A DNA stretch of 64,000 bases, from contig NZ_JANTHZ010000002.1 of the NCBI RefSeq assembly GCF_024752355.1, positions 496,001-560,000 on the forward strand. The letters are read 5' to 3'. The number at the start of each line of letters is the position of its first letter. Within the stretch, counting starts at the first letter, position 1. Shown in pieces: positions 44,030 through 52,148 of the stretch. Position numbers and translations under genes: made by a program. A model generated the notes under the pieces. It did no database searches. It was not told where the DNA came from and saw only the letters and a program-made list of their open reading frames with translations. The stretch is from Ancylobacter mangrovi (lineage in GTDB: Bacteria > Pseudomonadota > Alphaproteobacteria > Rhizobiales > Xanthobacteraceae).

Positions 44030-45445
44030 GTGACCACGCTGCTCGCCCGCAACGCCACCGTGCTCGTCACCATGGACGGCACCCGCCGCGAGATCGCGGG
44101 CGGTGGGCTGTTCGCGCGCGACGGCATCATCGAGCAGGTGGGCCCGGGCGAGAGCCTGCCCGCGACCGCCGACGAGGTGATCGACCTCTCCGGCCATGTC
44201 GTGCTGCCGGGCCTCGTCAACGCCCACCACCATCTCGACCAGGTGCTCACCCGCGCCCTGCCGGTGGCGCAGGACATCAACCTGTTCCGCTGGCTCACCG
44301 CGCATTACCGGCTGTGGGCGGCGCGCACGCCCGAGGCCTCGCGCACCGCGACGCTGGTCGGCCTCGCCGAGCTCGCTCTGTCGGGCTGCACCACCTGCTT
44401 CGACCACGCCTATATGTTCCGCAATGGCTGCAGGGTCGACGACCAGATCGGCGCGGCGCGCGAGATCGGGATGCGCTTCATGGTCTCGCGCGGCTCGATG
44501 TCGCTCGGCCAGTCCAAGGGCGGCCTGCCGCCGGACGAGTGCGTCGAGGACGAGGACGACATCCTCAAGGACAGCGAACGCGTGATCGGCGCCTATCACG
44601 ACGCCGCGCCCGGCGCGATGCTGCAGATCGCGCTCGCCCCCTGCTCGCCCTTCTCGGTGACGCCGGGGCTGATGCGCGACAGCGCGGCGCTGGCGCGGGC
44701 GAAGGGAGTGCGGCTCCACACCCATCTCGCCGAGACGATCGACGAGGAACGTTTCACGCTGGAGCGCTTCGGCAAGCGGCCGGTCGCCTATATGGAGGCG
44801 CTCGGCTGGCTCGGCGACGACGTCTGGTTCGCCCATGGCGTGCATGTGAACGACCACGAGATCGGCTGCTTCGCCGCCACCGGCGCGGGCGTGTGCCACT
44901 GCCCGTCCTCCAACATGCGGCTCGCCTCCGGCATCGCGCCGGTGATGAAATATCGCCGCGCCGGGGTGAAGGTCGGGCTCGGCGTCGACGGCTCGGCCTC
45001 GAACGATGGCAATAACCTGCTGGGCGAGGCGCGCCAGGCCATGCTGCTGGCGCGACTGCAGATCGCGCTGCGCCCGCCCGAGGGGCCGGACACCACGCTC
45101 TCCACCGCCGACCCCTCGCGCGACCATGAATGGATGAGCGCCCGCCAGGCGCTGGAGCTCGCCACGCTCGGCGGCGCCGCGGTGCTGGGGCGCTCCGACA
45201 TCGGCGCGCTGGAGCCGGGCCGGTGCGCCGACTTCTTCGCGCTCCGGCTCGACGACGTCGCCTTCGCCGGCGGCCTCGCCGACCCGGTCGCCGCCGCCCT
45301 GTTCTGCACGCCGGGCCGCGCCGCCTTCACCGTGGTGCACGGGCGCCCGGTGGTCGCGCATGGCGAGATCGTCACCATCGACCTGCCGGCCGTCGTCGCC
45401 GAGCACAACAGACATGCCGCGCGGCTCGCCGCGCTTGCGGAGTGA
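44030..45445 (+). CDS. 8-oxoguanine deaminase (amidohydrolase superfamily)
   Basis: Likely converts 8-oxoguanine to urate. The 471-residue protein has the metal site NAHHHLDQVLTR, HTHLAETIDEE, FAHGVHVNDHE and GVDGSASND. The SRGSMSLGQSKGGLPPDE segment is the mark of the Pa0142-type 8-oxoguanine deaminases and separates them from guanine, cytosine and SAH deaminases (COG0402). GTG 44030 lies 9 bases after the glcD stop. It is inserted between glcD and glcE, an order I do not expect from E. coli-type glc operons. It could serve salvage or removal of oxidised purine. Confidence 0.84.
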   Translation: MTTLLARNATVLVTMDGTRREIAGGGLFARDGIIEQVGPGESLPATADEVIDLSGHVVLPGLVNAHHHLDQVLTRALPVAQDINLFRWLTAHYRLWAARTPEASRTATLVGLAELALSGCTTCFDHAYMFRNGCRVDDQIGAAREIGMRFMVSRGSMSLGQSKGGLPPDECVEDEDDILKDSERVIGAYHDAAPGAMLQIALAPCSPFSVTPGLMRDSAALARAKGVRLHTHLAETIDEERFTLERFGKRPVAYMEALGWLGDDVWFAHGVHVNDHEIGCFAATGAGVCHCPSSNMRLASGIAPVMKYRRAGVKVGLGVDGSASNDGNNLLGEARQAMLLARLQIALRPPEGPDTTLSTADPSRDHEWMSARQALELATLGGAAVLGRSDIGALEPGRCADFFALRLDDVAFAGGLADPVAAALFCTPGRAAFTVVHGRPVVAHGEIVTIDLPAVVAEHNRHAARLAALAE

Positions 45446-45452
45446 TCGAGAC

Positions 45453-46700
45453 ATGACCGAGGCCAGTACCGGCGACCGCCTGTGCCCGCGCGACGAGGCC
45501 GACATCGTCGAGGCGGTGCGCTGGGCGGTGGCGCAGGCGCGCACGCTCGACGTCGCCGGCTCGCGCTCCAAGGCCGGGCTCGGCCGCCCGATCCAGACCG
45601 ACCTGACACTGGAGCTGAAGGGGCTGACCGGGGTCACGCTCTACGAGCCCGAGGAGCTGGTGCTGAGCGCGAAGGCCGGCACGCCGGTCGCCGAGATCGA
45701 GGCCACCATCGCCGCCTCCAGCCAGATGATGGCGTTCGAGCCGATGGATTACGGCCCGCTGTTCGGCCGCCCGGCGGGGCTCGGCACGCTCGGCGGGGTG
45801 ATGGCCTGCAACCTCGCCGGACCGCGCCGGCCGAGCGCGGGCGCGGCGCGCGACCATGCGCTGGGGCTGCGCGCCGTCTCCGGGCGCGGCGAGGCGTTCA
45901 AGGCCGGCGGGCGGGTGGTGAAGAACGTCACCGGCTACGATTTGCCGCGCGGGCTCGCCGGCTCGCACGGCACGCTCGCCGCCTTCACCGAGCTGACCAT
46001 CAAGGTGCTGCCGCGGCCCGAGACGGTGGAGACGCTGCTCGTGCTCGGCCTCGACGCGGGCGCCGCCGCCGGCGCCATGAGCGCGGCCACCGGCTCCTAT
46101 TACGACGTCTCCGGCGCCGCCCACCTGCCGGCCGAGGTGGCCGCGCGGGTCCCGGCCGTCGCCGGCAGCGGGCAGTCGGTCACCGCGCTGCGGCTGGAGG
46201 GCGTGCTGCCCTCGATCCTGCACCGGCGCGGCAAGCTGGAGGAGATGCTGCGCGCGAGCGGCACCCTCGCCCATCTCGAAGCCGCCGATTCGCGCGCCTT
46301 CTGGCAGGCGGTCCGCGACGTGGCGCCGTTCGCGCTGCCCGAGGGGGGCGACGCGGAGAGCGCGCCGGCGGTGTGGCGGGTCTCGGTGGCGCCGATGGCG
46401 GGGCCGGGCATCGGCGCGGCGCTGACGCAGGCGAGCGCGCGCTGCTTTTACGACTGGGCCGGCGGGCTGGTGTGGATCGAGATGCCGGACGGGGCGCCGC
46501 ACACCGCGCTGGTGCGCGGGGCGGTTGCGGCGGCAGGCGGCGGCCACGCCACGCTGGTGCGCGCGCCGCGCGCGACCCGCGCGGCCGAGGAGGTGTTCCA
46601 GCCGCTCGACCCGGTCACCGCCATGCTGGTGAAGCGGATGAAGGACGGTTTCGACCCGGGCCGGGTGCTGAGCCCCGGCCGCATGTATGCGGGGATGTGA
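45453..46700 (+). CDS. glcE: Glycolate oxidase subunit GlcE
   Basis: FAD-binding partner of GlcD. The 415-residue protein has a PCMH-type FAD domain (about 20-190) with VDVAGSRSKAGLGRP-like sequence, AGLGTLGGVMACNLAGPRRPSAGAARDHALG, and KNVTGYDLPRGLAGSHGTL, the usual GlcE block. ATG 45453 lies 8 bases after the deaminase stop. The C-terminal half is weakly conserved, as is normal for GlcE. It stops just before the glcF start, so glcE and glcF are coupled. Confidence 0.93.
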   Translation: MTEASTGDRLCPRDEADIVEAVRWAVAQARTLDVAGSRSKAGLGRPIQTDLTLELKGLTGVTLYEPEELVLSAKAGTPVAEIEATIAASSQMMAFEPMDYGPLFGRPAGLGTLGGVMACNLAGPRRPSAGAARDHALGLRAVSGRGEAFKAGGRVVKNVTGYDLPRGLAGSHGTLAAFTELTIKVLPRPETVETLLVLGLDAGAAAGAMSAATGSYYDVSGAAHLPAEVAARVPAVAGSGQSVTALRLEGVLPSILHRRGKLEEMLRASGTLAHLEAADSRAFWQAVRDVAPFALPEGGDAESAPAVWRVSVAPMAGPGIGAALTQASARCFYDWAGGLVWIEMPDGAPHTALVRGAVAAAGGGHATLVRAPRATRAAEEVFQPLDPVTAMLVKRMKDGFDPGRVLSPGRMYAGM

Positions 46701-46703
46701 GCG

Positions 46704-48023
46704 ATGCAGACCAATTTCTCCCTGGCGCAGCTCGCCGACCCGCAGACCGCACGCTCCGAGCAGGTGCTGCGCGCCTGCGTCCACTGCGGCTTCTGCACCG
46801 CCACCTGCCCGACCTATGTGCTGCTGGGCGACGAGCTCGACAGCCCGCGCGGGCGCATCTACCTGATCAAGGACATGCTGGAGAACGACCGGCCGGCGAC
46901 GGCCGAGGTCGCCAAGCATGTCGACCGCTGCCTCTCCTGCCTCTCCTGCATGACGACCTGCCCCTCGGGCGTGCACTACATGCACCTGATCGACCATGGG
47001 CGCGACCATGTGGAGAAGACCTATCAGCGCCCGCTCGCCGACCGGCTGGTGCGGGCGCTGCTGGCGCGCGTGCTGCCGAGCCGGCGGCTGTTCCGCCTGT
47101 CTCTGGCGGGGGCGATGCTGGCGCGGCCCTTCGCCGGGCTGATCGGCGCGCTGCCGGGGCTGAAGCCGGTCGAGGCGATGCTGAAGCTCGCCCCGGCGCG
47201 GCCCGCCACCCGCTCGCCGAGCGAGGGCGAGCGGCGCTTTCCCGCCATCGGCCCGCGCCGCGCGCGCGTCGCCCTGCTCGACGGCTGCGCCCAGCCGGTG
47301 CTGCGCCCGGCGATCGACGAGGCGGCGATCCGCCTGCTCACCCGCATGGGGGTGGAGATCGTGCGCCCGGTCGGCGGCGGCTGCTGCGGCTCGCTGACCC
47401 ACCATATGGGCAAGGAGGAGCTGGCGCTCGCCAATGCCCGCGCCAATGTCGACGCCTGGAGCCGCGAGATCGAGGGCGAGGGGCTCGACGCCATCATCAT
47501 CACCACCTCGGGCTGCGGCACCACCATCAAGGATTACGGCCACATGCTGCGCACCGACCCGGCCTATGCCGAGCGGGCGGCCAAGGTGTCGGCGCTGGCC
47601 AAGGACGTCAGCGAGTTCCTCGCCGAGCGCGAGCTGCCGGTGCCGGTGATCGATGCCGGCATCCGCGTCGCCTACCACTCGGCCTGCTCGCTGCAGCACG
47701 GCCAGAAGGTGCGCACCGCGCCGAAGAGCCTGCTGGCGAAGGTCGGCTTCACCGTGCTGGAGCCGGCGGAGGGGCATCTGTGCTGCGGCTCGGCCGGCAC
47801 CTACAACATCCTGCAGCCGGAGATCGCCGAGCGGCTGAAGGAGCGCAAGGTCGCCAATATCGAGCGCACGAAGCCGCAGATCATCGCCGCCGGCAATATC
47901 GGCTGCATGACGCAGATCGGCGGCGGCACGACGATCCCCGTGGTGCACACGGTGGAGCTCATCGACTGGGCGACCGGCGGGCCGGCGCCGGCGGGGCTTG
48001 ACGCCATGCCCTCGGCGGCCTGA
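46704..48023 (+). CDS. glcF: Glycolate oxidase iron-sulfur subunit GlcF
   Basis: Electron-transfer subunit carrying two 4Fe-4S clusters: CVHCGFCTATCPTY (near residue 30) and CLSCLSCMTTCPSG (near residue 80). Two CCG (cysteine-rich) domains follow with DGCAQP, GGGCCGSLTHHMG, HSACSLQHGQ and GHLCCGSAGTYN, characteristic of GlcF, LldE and HdrB proteins. The 439-residue length is normal. ATG 46704 lies 3 bases after the glcE stop. Electrons should pass to quinone at the membrane. Confidence 0.96.
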   Translation: MQTNFSLAQLADPQTARSEQVLRACVHCGFCTATCPTYVLLGDELDSPRGRIYLIKDMLENDRPATAEVAKHVDRCLSCLSCMTTCPSGVHYMHLIDHGRDHVEKTYQRPLADRLVRALLARVLPSRRLFRLSLAGAMLARPFAGLIGALPGLKPVEAMLKLAPARPATRSPSEGERRFPAIGPRRARVALLDGCAQPVLRPAIDEAAIRLLTRMGVEIVRPVGGGCCGSLTHHMGKEELALANARANVDAWSREIEGEGLDAIIITTSGCGTTIKDYGHMLRTDPAYAERAAKVSALAKDVSEFLAERELPVPVIDAGIRVAYHSACSLQHGQKVRTAPKSLLAKVGFTVLEPAEGHLCCGSAGTYNILQPEIAERLKERKVANIERTKPQIIAAGNIGCMTQIGGGTTIPVVHTVELIDWATGGPAPAGLDAMPSAA

Positions 48024-48087
48024 CACAGGGCGCACGATTCCCGCGCGCCCGCGCGGTTCCTCTGCGCTCTGATCCCGGCAGGTTTAG

Positions 48088-49098
48088 ATGACACGCCCGC
48101 GCCTTCTCGTCCTGTCGCTCGGCGGCACCATCACCATGACCGCGGCGGACCCCGCCGCCGGGGCGGGGATCACGCCCACGCTCGGCGCCGCCGATCTCGT
48201 CGCCGCCGTGCCGGGGCTCGGCGAGGTGGCGCAGATCGAGGCGCGCTCGCCGCAGCGCCTGCCCAGCGCCTCGCTCGGGCTCGACCATGTGGTGGCGGTG
48301 GCGCAGGAGATCCGCGCCGGCTTCGCGCAGGGCTTCGACGGCGCCATCGTGATCCAGGGTACCGACACGCTGGAGGAGACCGCCTTCGCGCTCGACCTGC
48401 TGCTGCGCGAGGAGCAGCCGGTGGTGGTGACCGGCGCCATGCGGGGCGCGCAGGCGCCCGGCGCCGAGGGGCCGGCGAACCTGCTGACCGCCGCCATCGT
48501 CGCGGCGAGCGCGGAGGCGCGCGGGCTCGGCGCGCTGGCGGTGCTGAACGACGAAATCCACGCCGCGCGGCTGGTGCGCAAGGCGCATTCGGCGCTCGCC
48601 AGCGCCTTCGTCTCCGACAATGGCGGGCCGCTGGGCGTGGTGGCGGAGGGCCGGGCGCGCCTTCTCACCCGCGTCGGCCGGATCGGCCTGCCGGCCTTCG
48701 CGCCGGCCGCCGCCAACCCGAATGCCGCGCTGCCGCCGGTGGCGCTGCTCAAGATGGCGATGGGCGACGATGGGCGGCTGCTGCGCGCCGTGCCGGGGCT
48801 TGGCTATGCCGGGCTCGTCCTCGAGGGCATGGGCGCGGGCCATGTGCCGGCCGACCTGGCGGAGGACGTGGGCACCATCGCCGCCGCGCTGCCGGTGGTG
48901 CTTGCGAGCCGGACGCTGGCCGGGCCGGTGTTCGAGCGCACCTATGGCTATGCCGGGTCGGAGATCGACCTGATCGCGCGCGGGCTCGTTCCTGCCGGCT
49001 TCCTCACCGGCCCGAAGGCGCGGCTGCTGCTGACGCTGGCGCTGGCCTCGGGCTGGGACGCGGCGGCGATCCGCGCGGCCTTCGCCGCCTACGGGTGA
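48088..49098 (+). CDS. L-asparaginase family protein (type I/II fold)
   Basis: 336 residues with both threonine motifs of the asparaginase/glutaminase fold: LSLGGTITMT at the N-terminus (first catalytic Thr) and IQGTDTLEETAFALDLL (second). VVVTGAMRGAQAPGAEGPANLL follows. No signal peptide, so cytoplasmic. Alphaproteobacterial members are annotated as asparaginases, though few have been tested. It is 64 bases after glcF in the same direction and probably the last gene of that operon. Its link to glycolate metabolism is not obvious. Confidence 0.85.
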   Translation: MTRPRLLVLSLGGTITMTAADPAAGAGITPTLGAADLVAAVPGLGEVAQIEARSPQRLPSASLGLDHVVAVAQEIRAGFAQGFDGAIVIQGTDTLEETAFALDLLLREEQPVVVTGAMRGAQAPGAEGPANLLTAAIVAASAEARGLGALAVLNDEIHAARLVRKAHSALASAFVSDNGGPLGVVAEGRARLLTRVGRIGLPAFAPAAANPNAALPPVALLKMAMGDDGRLLRAVPGLGYAGLVLEGMGAGHVPADLAEDVGTIAAALPVVLASRTLAGPVFERTYGYAGSEIDLIARGLVPAGFLTGPKARLLLTLALASGWDAAAIRAAFAAYG

Positions 49099-49109
49099 AC
49101 GAGATAGAG

Positions 49110-49190
49110 GCGCCGGCCGGAGGGGCTGGGGAAGCGGGCGCGCTCTGGACACGTCGCCGCCTCGACCCGGGCCGCACCTCCGGCCGGCGC
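49110..49190. repeat. Perfect 14-bp inverted repeat between convergent genes
   Basis: GCGCCGGCCGGAGG (49110-49123) and its exact complement CCTCCGGCCGGCGC (49177-49190) are separated by 53 bases, just after the asparaginase stop and before the end of the GNAT gene. As a transcript it would form a 14-bp stem with a large GC-rich loop, probably a bidirectional terminator. Each arm also contains its own CCGGCCGG palindrome. Confidence 0.6.
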
Positions 49191-49236
49191 ATCCGGCCGA
49201 TCGCGTTGCCGCCGTGCCGGATGGTCCGTACGCAAC

Positions 49237-49896
49237 TCAGGCGGAGCGTCGGAGTTCCGCGATCGCGGCCGATGCGTCGCCCTGGCTGGCGATCAGATCG
49301 GCGAGGTTCGGCGTCTCGGCGAAGGCGCCGGTCGGGCTGACCAGGCCGCGCGCGCCATCAAGCGCGCCCGGGGCGAGCTCGAGCGCGAGGAAGCGGGCGC
49401 GGTCGAAGGCGCCGGGCAGCCACAGCCCGCCGGTCGGCGCGGCGGAGAAGCCGAAGCGCGCATAATAGGGCGCGTCGCCCACCAGCAGGATCGCGCCATG
49501 GCCGAGGCGGGCGGCCTCGCAGATCGCCGTGTTCATCAGCGCGGCGCCCAGCCCCCGGGCGCGGAACCACGGGTGCACGGCGAGCGGGCCGAGCAGCAGC
49601 GCGGGACGCTCCGGGCCGGCGGCGACGTGCCACAGGCGCAGCGTGCCGACCACACGGCCATCCGCGCCATGGGCGGCGAAGGCGAGCCCTTCCGCCGGCA
49701 GACGCCCCTCGCGCAGGCGCTCGGAGGTCTTGGCGAGGCGCGCGGCGCGGCCGAAGGCGAGGTCGAGCAGCGCCTCGCGCTGGGCGACGTCCTGCGGGCG
49801 CTCCAGCGAGATGGCGGGCGCGCGGCCGGCGAAGTCCGGCACGGCGACCGGGGCGGCGGGGAGGAGATCGGCGACGTGTTCCAAGGTGGCCTCCAA
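49237..49896 (-). CDS. GNAT family N-acetyltransferase
   Basis: 219 residues. The GNAT core is visible from about residue 60 to 165: GTLRLWHVAAGPERPALLLGPLAVHPWFRARGLGAALM. RARGLGAALM is motif A, which binds the acetyl-CoA pyrophosphate (R/Q-x-x-G-x-G/A). The block HGAILLVGDAPYYARFGFSAAP is typical of COG3153-type acetyltransferases. The first 40 residues and the C-terminal 40 are variable. The substrate is unknown. It converges on the asparaginase gene. Confidence 0.85.
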   Translation of the reverse strand: MEATLEHVADLLPAAPVAVPDFAGRAPAISLERPQDVAQREALLDLAFGRAARLAKTSERLREGRLPAEGLAFAAHGADGRVVGTLRLWHVAAGPERPALLLGPLAVHPWFRARGLGAALMNTAICEAARLGHGAILLVGDAPYYARFGFSAAPTGGLWLPGAFDRARFLALELAPGALDGARGLVSPTGAFAETPNLADLIASQGDASAAIAELRRSA

Positions 49897-50024
49897 AACC
49901 CGGATCGGCCGGGAAAAAGAGGTGGAAGGGAATTGTGAAGGCAGGGTGCGGCGGCCGGCGGCCTCCCGTTCCCCGCCGCCGGTCGCCCGGCCGCGGGGGA
50001 GGGAGGAGCCGGCGTGCGGCCGGC

Positions 50025-51155
50025 TCAGATCACGTAGGATCGCAGCGGGTCGAAGCCGTTGAAGGCCACCGCCGAATAGGTGGTGGTGTAGGCGCCGGTG
50101 GCCTCGATCAGCACCTTGTCGCCGATGGCGAGCGACACCGGCAGCATCACCGGGGTCTTCTCGTACAGCACGTCGGCCGAATCGCAGGTCGGACCGGCGA
50201 GCACGCAGGGCTCCACGGCGTCGCCGTCATGGGAGGTGCGGATCGGGTAGCGGATCGCCTCTTCCATCGTCTCGGCGAGACCGCCGAACTTGCCGATGTC
50301 GAGATAGACCCAGCGCACCTCGTCCTCGGCCGACTTCTTCGAGATCAGCACCACCTCGGCCTCGATCATGCCGGCCGCGCCGACCATGCCGCGGCCCGGC
50401 TCGATGATGGTCTGCGGGATGGCGTTGCCGAAATGCCGCGAGAGCGCGCGGAAGATGGCTTCGCCATAGGCCTCGGCCGCCGGCACGTCCTGCAGGTACC
50501 TGGCCGGGAAGCCGCCGCCGAGATTGACCAGCGACAGGTGGATGCCCCGATCGGCGCAGGCGCGGAAGATCGCGGAGGCGGAGGCGAGCGCGGAGTCCCA
50601 CGCCTCGACGTTCTTCTGCTGCGAGCCGACGTGGAAGGAGACGCCATAGGCGACAAGGCCCTTGCGGTGGGCGTGCTCGAGCACGTCGACCGCCATTTCC
50701 GGCACGCAGCCGAACTTGCGCGACAGCGGCCATTCGGCGCCGGCGCCGTCGCACAGGATGCGGCAGAACACCTTCGCGCCGGCAGCGGCGCGGGCCACCT
50801 TCTCGACCTCTTCCTCGCAGTCGACCGCGAACAGGCGCACGCCGAGCTGGAAGGCGCGCGCGATGTCGCGCTCCTTCTTGATGGTGTTGCCGAAGGAGAT
50901 GCGGTCCGCCGTGGCGCCGGCCGCGAGCACCATCTGGATCTCGGGCACCGAGGCGCAGTCGAAGGAGGAGCCGAGCTCGGCGAGCAGGGTGAGCACCTCC
51001 GGCGCCGGGTTCGCCTTCACGGCGTAGAAGACGCGCGTGTCCGGCAGCGCCCGGGCGAAGGCGTTGTAATTGGCGCGCACCACGTCGAGATCGACGACGA
51101 CGCACGGGCCGTCCTCACGTCGGTTGCGCAGAAACTCGCGAATACGGTCGGTCAT
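50025..51155 (-). CDS. odc: Ornithine (lysine/ornithine) decarboxylase, PLP fold type III
   Basis: Makes putrescine from ornithine, the entry to polyamine synthesis. The 376-residue enzyme has the PLP lysine K47 in RVFYAVKANPAP, CEEEVEKV and GVSFHVGSQQ in the barrel, LGGGFP and EPGRGMVG in the phosphate region, and the active-site cysteine in LAGPTCDSAD. This is the eukaryotic-like alpha/beta-barrel family used by alphaproteobacteria, not the E. coli SpeC fold. ATG 51155 has GGGAGAG 7 bases upstream. Transcription starts about 460 bases upstream with a structured leader, so expression is probably controlled by polyamine or ornithine level (inference). Confidence 0.94.
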   Translation of the reverse strand: MTDRIREFLRNRREDGPCVVVDLDVVRANYNAFARALPDTRVFYAVKANPAPEVLTLLAELGSSFDCASVPEIQMVLAAGATADRISFGNTIKKERDIARAFQLGVRLFAVDCEEEVEKVARAAAGAKVFCRILCDGAGAEWPLSRKFGCVPEMAVDVLEHAHRKGLVAYGVSFHVGSQQKNVEAWDSALASASAIFRACADRGIHLSLVNLGGGFPARYLQDVPAAEAYGEAIFRALSRHFGNAIPQTIIEPGRGMVGAAGMIEAEVVLISKKSAEDEVRWVYLDIGKFGGLAETMEEAIRYPIRTSHDGDAVEPCVLAGPTCDSADVLYEKTPVMLPVSLAIGDKVLIEATGAYTTTYSAVAFNGFDPLRSYVI

Positions 51156-51614
51156 GGCGCTCTCCCATCGACCAGAAGCTTCGGACCCAGGTGATGCGAA
51201 CACGCGATGCGAACACTCGCCCGCGGCGCCAATGCGCCGCGCCGATGGCGAAAATTCGCATCCGTTCGCCGGCCGCACGGCATTTTGCCGCAAGGCCGTC
51301 TGCAGGAGCCGTGGCACGGACAGGTTCGCGAGCGCCTGTGGAGAACGCTCTCGGCCGATCGGTGCCTTCGCTTGGTACGGGAGGACCCGACCGCACGCCC
51401 GGCAAGAAGTAGTGCCTCTTTAGTGTCGCCGACCTTTGGAGGGCCGACCGAGACCAAAAAAGCCCGCTACGTCGTTGCTTCAAGCCACGTTCCCCGCTGA
51501 GAGCGGAGTGCGCCGGTTTCGCCTCCGGCTACCGATCTTCCTGGCGACTTTCCGGCCTCTTGTCCGGACTTCCGCCGATCGGCACGCGACCACAGGCACG
51601 TGCGAAATTGGGCG
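51156..51614 (-). ncRNA. Long structured 5' leader of the ornithine decarboxylase gene, speF-motif candidate
   Basis: About 460 transcribed bases precede the decarboxylase ATG. Visible elements in transcript order are: a CCGCT/AGCGG hairpin (51494-51506); a second AGCGG copy running into TTTTTT (51456-51468), which could pair with the same CCGCT and so form an exclusive attenuator fold; the near-palindrome AAGAGGCACTACTTCTT (complement at 51404-51420); and a CGGG-TCCT-CCCG hairpin (51378-51389). Short frames read through the leader. Alphaproteobacteria are known to carry the conserved speF RNA motif (Corbino et al. type motifs) ahead of this very gene, which makes this the likeliest identity. 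I could not compare it with the covariance model. Confidence 0.55.
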
Positions 51615-51620
51615 AGACGC

Positions 51621-51649
51621 GATGTAGGGACATTCGCCGTCACATGCAA
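51621..51649 (-). promoter_or_regulatory. Sigma-70-type promoter of the ornithine decarboxylase gene
   Basis: On the minus strand TTGCAT (51644-51649) and TACATC (51621-51626) are spaced by exactly 17 bases, a good match to a housekeeping promoter. Transcription would begin near 51614, giving the long leader described separately. Confidence 0.55.
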
Positions 51650-51816
51650 GCGGATCGTGGGATTTTTTATCTTACACGCCCGATTTCCGGGCCGGCGGCC
51701 GCGCGCACGGCGCAATGAGCCGGCAAAGCGCATGCCTGCTGGTTTCCCGGCACCGTCATAGCCGGCAACCGGGTGGAAATCAGAGGGTCTTGGAGAGGCC
51801 GCCCGCGCGGCTGGAA

Positions 51817-52056
51817 TCAGCCCTCGACAAAGGGCTCGATGCTCTTCGCCTTCATGACGAAGCGGTAGATGCCGTAGAGCGCCAGCAGGCCGAACACGGC
51901 CTCGAAGCCGACCTCCCACTCCCAGCTCGCTTCGAACAGCGCCGCGACCGCCCAGCCGGCGGCGAGGCCCGCGCCGATCAGTTCGGCGCCGAGCAGGATG
52001 GCGGCACTCACCACCGTGCTCAGATGGTCCCAGCGGATGCGTCGGCCCGTGCTCAT
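51817..52056 (-). CDS. Small membrane protein
   Basis: 79 residues, not assigned to a known family. Two membrane helices are evident, STVVSAAILLGAELIGAGLAAGWAVAAL and VGFEAVFGLLALYGIYRFVM, joined by the acidic loop FEASWEWE. The C-terminus is KAKSIEPFVEG. GTG or ATG starts are possible; ATG 52056 is used. It is divergent from the HpxW-like gene by 92 bases and 660 bases from the decarboxylase gene, so it is transcribed on its own. Confidence 0.65.
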   Translation of the reverse strand: MSTGRRIRWDHLSTVVSAAILLGAELIGAGLAAGWAVAALFEASWEWEVGFEAVFGLLALYGIYRFVMKAKSIEPFVEG

Positions 52057-52148
52057 CGTCTCAATCCGTCTTATTCGGCGCGGCGCAACCTGCTATGTCG
52101 CGCCGCGCGGGTCAAGCCGCACGGTTCGCAGGCAGGCAGGGACGGTCC

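Larger units (their letters stand above)
51156..51816. other. 661-base intergenic region between the decarboxylase gene and the small membrane protein gene
   Basis: No protein-coding gene is credible here. It contains the decarboxylase leader (51156-51614), its promoter (51621-51649) and an AT-rich GATTTTTTATCTTAC stretch at about 51660-51675, possibly the end of the small gene's transcript or an upstream promoter element. One frame stays open across most of the leader (51483 to 51115 on the minus strand) and overlaps the decarboxylase start; its composition looks random. Confidence 0.6.

Noticed and set aside
42968-48035. Two overlapping minus-strand open frames of nearly 890 codons each, opposite glcD-glcF
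   Set aside because: Both run across several real genes and their boundaries, have no ribosome site and show only low-complexity composition. They are shadows of high-GC coding DNA.
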